DNA of 64,000 nt from an uncultured Alloprevotella sp. (GTDB lineage Bacteria > Bacteroidota > Bacteroidia > Bacteroidales > Bacteroidaceae), in the NCBI GenBank assembly GCA_944322095.1, contig CALUNU010000001.1:248001-312000 (forward strand). Reading direction: 5' to 3'. Shown in pieces: positions 58,546 through 64,000 of this stretch. The position numbers and the translations under genes were made by a program. Position 1 is the stretch's first letter; each line of letters begins with the position of its first letter. The notes under the pieces were generated by a model, which saw nothing but the letters and a program-made list of their open reading frames with translations, had not been told where the DNA came from and did not search any database.

Positions 58546-59571
58546 ATGACAAATATGTTGTCAACCATTAGCTTTGCGCATCCCTACTGCTTGCTTCTGC
58601 TGCTGTTGCTGGTGCCATGTTTTTTATGGCGCTTTCTGTTGAAACGCAGAACGGAAGCAACGCTTGTGATGGCTTCGACCGAGGCTTTCCGACGCCGGGA
58701 GCAGACTTTACGCACGGCTCTCATTCACGCGCCCTTTCTGCTGCGGATGCTGACGCTTGCATTGGTGATTGTAGTGCTGGCACGCCCGCAGACCAAGCAT
58801 GCTTTGAGCGAAAAGGAGACGGAAGGCATCAATATCATGATGGTGATGGACATTTCGGTGAGCATGCTGACGCCCGACTTGCAGCCAAACCGTCTGGAAG
58901 CTGCCAAGCAAGTGGCTTATGAGTTTATCCAAAACAGACCGAACGACAACATCGGACTGACGCTTTTCGGTGGCGAAGCTTTTACGCAGTGTCCGATGAC
59001 AACCGATCACGCTTCCTTGCTTTCAATGTTCCGCTCGGTCAGTTGCTCGTTGCAGCAGCAGGGCATCATCAGCGACGGTACGGCCATCGGAATGGGGATT
59101 ACCAATGCCGTGGCAAGACTTGCGCAGGACAGCATAGGCAGTAAAGTGATTATTTTGCTGACCGACGGTGCCAACAATGCAGGCGACATCTCCCCGCTGA
59201 TGGCAGCCGAGATTGCAAAGAAAAGCAATGTTCGCGTATACACCATCGCTGTTGGTACCGACGGCGTAGTGAATCAGCCTGTGGCAGTGCTTCCCGACGG
59301 CTCGTATTATTATCAAAAGGTAAAGGCCGATATGGATACGGGGACGCTGCAAGAAATAGCGCGCATGACGGGAGGACTCTTTTATCATGCGCAGACAAAA
59401 GGCAAGCTTCGCGATATATATAATGACATAGATAAATTAGAGAAGACGAAACTGAGGGTAAAGAATTTTGACAAGCGGTACGAAGCCTATCAGCCCTTTG
59501 CTTTGGCGGCATTTGTCTCGTTGCTGTTAGAGATGCTGCTACGGACAACGCTGTTGCGCCGCATACCTTGA
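58546..59571 (+). CDS. batA: BatA, membrane-bound VWA-domain protein
   Basis: 341 aa. An N-terminal helix pair (HPYCLLLLLLLVPCFLWRF; LLRMLTLALVIVVLARP) and a C-terminal helix surround a VWA domain whose MIDAS motif MVMDISVSM is intact (Asp-x-Ser-x-Ser), with ILLTDGANNAG as another metal-binding part. Named from the Bacteroides fragilis aerotolerance operon. MSTEAFRRREQ-type region precedes the second helix. Follows the unnamed membrane protein and precedes batB. Confidence 0.92.
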   Translation: MTNMLSTISFAHPYCLLLLLLLVPCFLWRFLLKRRTEATLVMASTEAFRRREQTLRTALIHAPFLLRMLTLALVIVVLARPQTKHALSEKETEGINIMMVMDISVSMLTPDLQPNRLEAAKQVAYEFIQNRPNDNIGLTLFGGEAFTQCPMTTDHASLLSMFRSVSCSLQQQGIISDGTAIGMGITNAVARLAQDSIGSKVIILLTDGANNAGDISPLMAAEIAKKSNVRVYTIAVGTDGVVNQPVAVLPDGSYYYQKVKADMDTGTLQEIARMTGGLFYHAQTKGKLRDIYNDIDKLEKTKLRVKNFDKRYEAYQPFALAAFVSLLLEMLLRTTLLRRIP

Positions 59572-59608
59572 TGGGTTCGTTTCTCATACAGATAAACAGA
59601 AAGACGAT

Positions 59609-60622
59609 ATGTTTCGCTTTGCTAATCCTGAATATTTATACCTGCTTCTCGTAGCTGTGGTCTTGGCGGCAGTCTTTATCCTGACGTCTGTTCTTGCGCG
59701 GCGGCGGGTAAAGCGTTTTGGCGATTGGCAGGTATTGAAGAATTTGGTACCTGGCTACTCGGGGAAGAGACCTGTTGTCAAATTCGTGCTTATGGAGTTG
59801 GCTTTGGTGTCTTTGACTTTCATGTTGGCCCGTCCGCAATACGGTTGGCAGGTCGACAAAGAGAAGAGCAAAGGCATAGAAGTCGTTATCAGCTTGGATG
59901 TTTCCAATTCGATGCTGGCCGAGGATATTCGTCCCAATCGATTGGAACGCTCAAAACTGCTTGTATCCAATTTGATAGACCGCATGCAGAACGATAAAGT
60001 GGCTTTACAGGTATTTGCCGGCGAAGCCTATCCACAGCTGCCCATAACTAACGATTATGTTTCGGCCAAAATGTTTCTCGATGCGGTGGATGTCAACATG
60101 ATAACGCTGCAAGGCACAAGTTTGGCGGCTGCAATAGATCTTGCAGCGGCAAGTTTCACCGAGAATGCGAAAGTAGGAAAAGCCATTGTCGTCATCACCG
60201 ATGGAGAAGACCACGAGGCCGGTGCCATAGAGGCGGCTGCCCAAGCGGCAAAAAAGGACATGCACGTTTATGTATTGGGGATAGGCTCGCCGCAAGGTGC
60301 AGAAATACCAACGCCCGAGGGCCCGTTTACAGATGAAAGCGGGAACGTGGTGCATACAGCGTTGAACGAAGACATGTGTCGGCAAGTGGCCCAAGCGGGC
60401 GGCGGTGCGTATATCCACATCGACAACACCAACAACGCACAAGAAGAGCTGCAAAGCCATTTGGCCCAGTTGGAGCATGCGGAAAAGACGATAAGTTATA
60501 AGAATTACAATGAACAGTTCCGCAGCCTGGCTGTATTGAGCTTGGTGCTCTTGTTCTTCGAATTCTTTATGTCTGAAACAAAGAATCCTCTTTTGGGCAA
60601 AATAAAACTTTTCAAAAGATGA
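59609..60622 (+). CDS. batB: BatB, membrane-bound VWA-domain protein
   Basis: 337 aa, same plan as BatA: N-terminal helices, then VWA with SLDVSNSMLAEDI (intact MIDAS), IVVITDGEDHEAGA, and a last helix FFEFFMSE. Likely forms a complex with BatA. Its stop overlaps the batC start by 4 bases. Confidence 0.92.
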   Translation: MFRFANPEYLYLLLVAVVLAAVFILTSVLARRRVKRFGDWQVLKNLVPGYSGKRPVVKFVLMELALVSLTFMLARPQYGWQVDKEKSKGIEVVISLDVSNSMLAEDIRPNRLERSKLLVSNLIDRMQNDKVALQVFAGEAYPQLPITNDYVSAKMFLDAVDVNMITLQGTSLAAAIDLAAASFTENAKVGKAIVVITDGEDHEAGAIEAAAQAAKKDMHVYVLGIGSPQGAEIPTPEGPFTDESGNVVHTALNEDMCRQVAQAGGGAYIHIDNTNNAQEELQSHLAQLEHAEKTISYKNYNEQFRSLAVLSLVLLFFEFFMSETKNPLLGKIKLFKR

Positions 60623-61278
60623 AATTATCACGTCTGTCTTTGTTGATGATAGCATGGCTGTCGGTTTTTTCGACGCATGCACAAACGGAAGCATATAAGC
60701 AAATGCACCGTGGCAACCGCGATTTTCGTGCAGACCGTATGGAGCAGGCCGGTGAGCGCTATCTTGACGTGTTGAGCCGCCAGCCGGGACAGGCCAGAGC
60801 GCTGTTTAACTTAGGCGACGTCTCTTTGGCGCGTGGCGCAACGGCCGAAGCGAAAAGTTATTTCAAACAAGCCGCTCAAAACGAGAAGAATAAAATTGTC
60901 AAAGGGATGGCTTATCACAATCTCGGCTATATTTACCAAACTGCCTACGATCTCGATTCGGCCATAGTCTGCTATAAGGAAGCTTTGCGCAACAATCCCC
61001 ACGACGACAACGCCCGTTACAATCTGGCCCTCTGTCAGAAGTTAAGAAAATCGGGGCAGGGAGCGGCTTCTCCGCAACAGAAAGAGCAGCAGGGCGAAGA
61101 CGCCGAGCAGCAGAAAAGTAATCAATCCAAGAGCAAGTCGGCTACGCAGGCGGGCGAGGACGTTTCTGATGAAAGCATGCGGCAATTGCTGGACCTGGCA
61201 AGGAGAAAAGAACAGGAAACGCGTGAGAAACTCAATAACGCTACACCCGCGCGTCGTGGTTTGAGAAAGAACTGGTAA
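60619..61278 (+). CDS. batC: BatC, exported TPR protein
   Basis: 219 aa. Signal peptide (AWLSVFSTHAQ), about three TPR repeats (about 25-135; GERYLDVLSRQPGQARALFN, KGMAYHNLGYIYQTAYD), then a Gln/Glu/Ser-rich disordered tail ending PARRGLRKNW. Periplasmic adaptor of the Bat complex. Confidence 0.9.
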   Translation: MKLSRLSLLMIAWLSVFSTHAQTEAYKQMHRGNRDFRADRMEQAGERYLDVLSRQPGQARALFNLGDVSLARGATAEAKSYFKQAAQNEKNKIVKGMAYHNLGYIYQTAYDLDSAIVCYKEALRNNPHDDNARYNLALCQKLRKSGQGAASPQQKEQQGEDAEQQKSNQSKSKSATQAGEDVSDESMRQLLDLARRKEQETREKLNNATPARRGLRKNW

Positions 61279-61297
61279 GTTGAAAGGTAAAACAGGA

Positions 61298-63910
61298 ATG
61301 AACACCCGCAAAACCATACTTTGCTTTCTTTTGTTTATAACGACCGTTCTCGCCATACGGGCGCAGATCCGTTTTACGGTAGAAGCTCCGGCGACAACGG
61401 ACATTAATTCAGAATTTCGCGTCGTTTACAAAGTGCAGGGAGCTGTTGCCACAAGTTTCGAAGCCCCTTCTTTTGCTGATTTTGAAGTTTTGAGCGGGCC
61501 CGCTGTGTCGCAGTTCAGCAGTATGAGTTCTGTGGGCGGTCGTACGGTTCAGTCGTCCCAAAGTACGACATGGACCTATATTCTTTCTCCCAAGCGCAAA
61601 GGCACTTTTAAGCTTTCCCCGGCAAACGTTCGTGTGGGGTCGAAAACTTATCGCACCCGCCCGGTAACCATCAAGGTGGGGGGAAGCGAAAAAAAACAGC
61701 CCTATCCAGCCAAAGGCAGTTCGTCCGCAGCGCCAGACGACGACTTGCAACCGGCGGGCACCGAGGTGACGCAAAAAGACTTGTATCTGACGGTTACGAC
61801 CAACAAAACGACGGTTTACGAGCAGGAGCCCATCGTGCTGACCTACCACGTCCATTGGAAAAACGGAGTGGGGCTTTCCGGGGTAGCTCTCAGGCGAAAG
61901 CCTGCGCTCGAACCCTTTTTGGCGCAAGAGGTGCCCCTTCCCGGCAACCTGTCGCCCAATGTAGAGCGTCGGCACGGTGCTTTATATCGTTCGGCCGTCA
62001 ATCTGCAATACGTCCTTTTCCCGCAGAAGACCGGGTCGCTCACCATTCCGCCTGCCGTGTTCGAAGCCACAGTCATTCAGCGCGACTTGTATGGCGGCGA
62101 TCCCATGCTTACCTTTTTTAATGGCGGCGGCAATCTGAGCGTCAAGGTCAGCCGAACCACGCCGGAGCTGCCCCTCCAAGTGCTTCCTCTGCCTTCACCC
62201 CGTCCGGCTGACTTTTCGGGTGGAGTAGGGCGCTTGCAGATAAAGGGAGAATTGCAGACATCGCAGCCTAAGACGAACGAACTCTGCACATATCGCATCA
62301 TCGTCACGGGAGCCGGCAATATGAAAATGTTGGAAGCTCCAACAGTGGCCTTCCCCAAGGATTTCGACGTTTATGGCCCCAAGACAACCGACGAGACGGA
62401 ACTTACAGCCGAAGGCGTAGCCGGCAAGCTCATTTTTGACTACACCTTTGTGCCGCAAAATGTCGGGCAATACACCATCCCCGCCGTCCGCCTGGTTTAT
62501 TTTGATACGGACGCGCGTGCCTACCGTACGCTCACGACGGCACCGCTCACAATAGACGTTGCACGGGGCAAGCGCTCCTCGGCCGATGCCCGTCGTGCGA
62601 TGGAACTTGCCCGCAGCGACATACGCGACATCGTGTCAGGCCCCGCAACCTTCCATTCCGCCGATGCTTATTACGTTTTCGCCACGCCGCGGCATCTCCT
62701 GCTCCTCGTTAGCATCCTCGTGCTTTTCGTCGTGGCGCTGTGGATATTGCGCATCCGTCGTCATCGCCGTGCAGATGGCGCAGCCATGCGCTTGCGCCGC
62801 GCTGCCCGTCGTTGCTCCGACCGTTTGCATCGCGCCGCCCGGCTTTGGGACGAGGGCGGAGTGGAACCTTTCTATGCTGCCCTCTCCGAAGCCATGTACG
62901 GTTACGCTGCCGACCGCTTTGCCTTGCAGCCCTCTTCCGGTAAAGAAGCCATTCGCACAGCCATGTCGGGTCGCGGCCTTAACGACGAAACAATAGACCG
63001 CTTTATAGCCGTCATCGACGCATGCGAATACGCCCGCTTTGCTCCGGTGGAAGGAGGGAAAGAAAGCGCACTGAGTCTGCATCGCGAAGCCGAGGCTGTG
63101 CTCTCGGCCATTGAGGCCGCCATGAAGCGCCGTCGCACATCCAATCATGCCATGAACAAGGCCCTCACTCTTCTTTTCCTTCTCGTTCTTTGCCTTCCCG
63201 CCTTTGGCGCTTCGCCCAAGGAGATGGCCGACAGTGCATTCCGTGCCCGCAACTATGCAGCCGCCGCCCGTCTCTACGAAAGCGCCTTGAAGCAAGGCGT
63301 CTCGGCGCCGGTCTATTATAATCTGGGCAACGCCTATTACCGCTTGAACGATTATCCCCGGGCAGTGCTCAACTATCGCCGGGCTTTGCGATACGAGCCT
63401 TCGATGGAGGACGCCCGTCACAATTTAGCGTTGTGCGAAAGCAAGTTGCCCGACCATTTCGACGGCGCTCCTCAGCCGCCCCTTGCTTCTTTCTTTGGGG
63501 AGTTGCGCAATTCCCACAGCGCCGACGAGTGGGCGTTTATCGGCATGGGCGCCCTCGCCTTGACTTTGGTTTTTGTGCTCCTCTGGCTGTTTGGCGGTCG
63601 CTTGTGGTTGCGCAAAGCGGCTTTTGCTGTAGCTTTGCTGTCGTTGCTGGTCGTGGTGACAGCCCACGTTTTTGCGTATAAACAGTACGACGCCTTCCGG
63701 CATTTGCGTCAGGCCGTACTGATGGCCCCCGCCACGTTGCGCAGTGGCCCCGACGCAGCCTCGTCTGTCCGCCGCGAGCTCCATGCCGGCACCACCGTCA
63801 CGGTGCATGCCACGCTGGGAACCCGCCTGCGGGTCGACCTACCCGATGGCACCACCGGATGGATCGACGCCGACGGCGTGGAGTACGTAGCCGGCCCGAC
63901 AACCAAATAA
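61298..63910 (+). CDS. batD: BatD-BatE fusion protein
   Basis: 870 aa from ATG 61298; a TTG at 61280 is in frame but less likely. Residues 1-618 are BatD: signal peptide, repeated beta-sandwich domains, a membrane helix near 470-490 (PRHLLLLVSILVLFVVALWI) and a cytoplasmic domain. Residue 619 (ATG 63152) begins a BatE-like protein of 252 aa with its own signal-like start MNKALTLLFLLVLCLPAFG, TPR repeats (SPKEMADSAFRARNYAAAAR, YYNLGNAYYRLNDYPRA), two membrane helices and a C-terminal SH3-like domain (TLRSGPDAASSVRRELHAG). There is no stop between the two. BatD and BatE are separate proteins elsewhere, so this is a true fusion or a site of internal re-initiation. Confidence 0.88.
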   Translation: MNTRKTILCFLLFITTVLAIRAQIRFTVEAPATTDINSEFRVVYKVQGAVATSFEAPSFADFEVLSGPAVSQFSSMSSVGGRTVQSSQSTTWTYILSPKRKGTFKLSPANVRVGSKTYRTRPVTIKVGGSEKKQPYPAKGSSSAAPDDDLQPAGTEVTQKDLYLTVTTNKTTVYEQEPIVLTYHVHWKNGVGLSGVALRRKPALEPFLAQEVPLPGNLSPNVERRHGALYRSAVNLQYVLFPQKTGSLTIPPAVFEATVIQRDLYGGDPMLTFFNGGGNLSVKVSRTTPELPLQVLPLPSPRPADFSGGVGRLQIKGELQTSQPKTNELCTYRIIVTGAGNMKMLEAPTVAFPKDFDVYGPKTTDETELTAEGVAGKLIFDYTFVPQNVGQYTIPAVRLVYFDTDARAYRTLTTAPLTIDVARGKRSSADARRAMELARSDIRDIVSGPATFHSADAYYVFATPRHLLLLVSILVLFVVALWILRIRRHRRADGAAMRLRRAARRCSDRLHRAARLWDEGGVEPFYAALSEAMYGYAADRFALQPSSGKEAIRTAMSGRGLNDETIDRFIAVIDACEYARFAPVEGGKESALSLHREAEAVLSAIEAAMKRRRTSNHAMNKALTLLFLLVLCLPAFGASPKEMADSAFRARNYAAAARLYESALKQGVSAPVYYNLGNAYYRLNDYPRAVLNYRRALRYEPSMEDARHNLALCESKLPDHFDGAPQPPLASFFGELRNSHSADEWAFIGMGALALTLVFVLLWLFGGRLWLRKAAFAVALLSLLVVVTAHVFAYKQYDAFRHLRQAVLMAPATLRSGPDAASSVRRELHAGTTVTVHATLGTRLRVDLPDGTTGWIDADGVEYVAGPTTK

Positions 63911-63916
63911 AGCATA

Positions 63917-63976
63917 ACGGGGCAGAAAGGCTACTGCCGCCCGCAACGATATACGCACAGCGAGAAGTTGCCCCGT
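63917..63976 (+). terminator. Weak terminator-like inverted repeat after bat operon
   Basis: ACGGGGCA (63917-63924) pairs with TGCCCCGT (63969-63976) over a 44-base loop; an alternative GGGCAG/CTGCC hairpin is possible. A short A/T-rich stretch follows. Not strong. Confidence 0.35.
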
Positions 63977-64000
63977 CTTAAAAAATAATTATAGAAAGCC

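Noticed and set aside
63911..64000. Possible tRNA-like fold at the end of the window
   Set aside because: Outer arms pair, but there is no TTCGANTC T-loop or usual D-arm; a terminator-like repeat is more likely.

Overview
The window reads as a chromosomal segment of an anaerobic Bacteroidales bacterium, most likely Prevotellaceae or a near relative. The support is: Bacteroidetes-type promoters (-7 box TAnnTTTG) in front of many genes, usually with short leaders and no clear Shine-Dalgarno; type IX secretion genes (porU, porV); an aerotolerance (bat) operon; a DPP5-like peptidase; an archaeal/eukaryotic-type ProS; and tyrosine recombinases of the Bacteroides type. Base composition is fairly GC-rich, most of all in the glycan cluster and porU. 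All calls were made by reading the sequence; no database search was run.

Layout. 0-1.8 kb: 3' part of pgi and a HAD phosphatase. 1.9-5.3 kb (minus): serC-serA-DUF1015, with a long stem-loop between serC and serA. 5.4-10.6 kb (minus): a compact six-gene glycan operon (FdtA-like ketoisomerase, GNAT/FemAB-like acyltransferase, FdtB-like aminotransferase, three glycosyltransferases). 10.8-12.8 kb: two cell-wall hydrolases (M23-LysM, GH25). 12.9-25.9 kb: housekeeping genes (pcrA-like helicase, small lipoprotein, tRNA nucleotidyltransferase, OmpA-like lipoprotein, proS, pyrG, yidC, DPP5). 25.9-27.3 kb: MFS transporter next to DPP5. 27.3-31.5 kb: a decayed mobile element holding a dead sugar-efflux MFS gene, an AbiC-like remnant, a frameshifted integrase and a truncated second integrase. 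31.8-33.1 kb: NhaC-type antiporter. 33.2-39.3 kb (minus): FAH-family protein-porU-porV-ispF. 39.5-40.2 kb (minus): trmN6-like methyltransferase. 40.5-46.6 kb: lon-tgt-lptF/G-like permease, then a DEAD-box helicase. 46.7-48.7 kb: two-component system. 48.7-49.2 kb: gene-free stretch with three terminator-like hairpins and a possible small RNA. 49.2-51.3 kb (minus): a beta-propeller-like exported protein and a nucleoside phosphorylase. 51.4-55.3 kb: LysM/ligand-binding protein, PorT-like barrel, MlaE, MlaF. 55.5-63.9 kb: MoxR-DUF58-membrane protein-BatA-BatB-BatC-BatD/E.

Most of the window is orderly core genome. The points most worth following up are the decayed element at 27.3-31.5 kb, the single-ORF BatD-BatE fusion, a Tgt lacking two of its three zinc cysteines, a SerA with lysine in place of the catalytic histidine, the serC-serA stem-loop, and two possible small RNAs. 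I found no CRISPR array, rRNA, tRNA or intact insertion sequence, and no complete, clearly undescribed multi-gene system.
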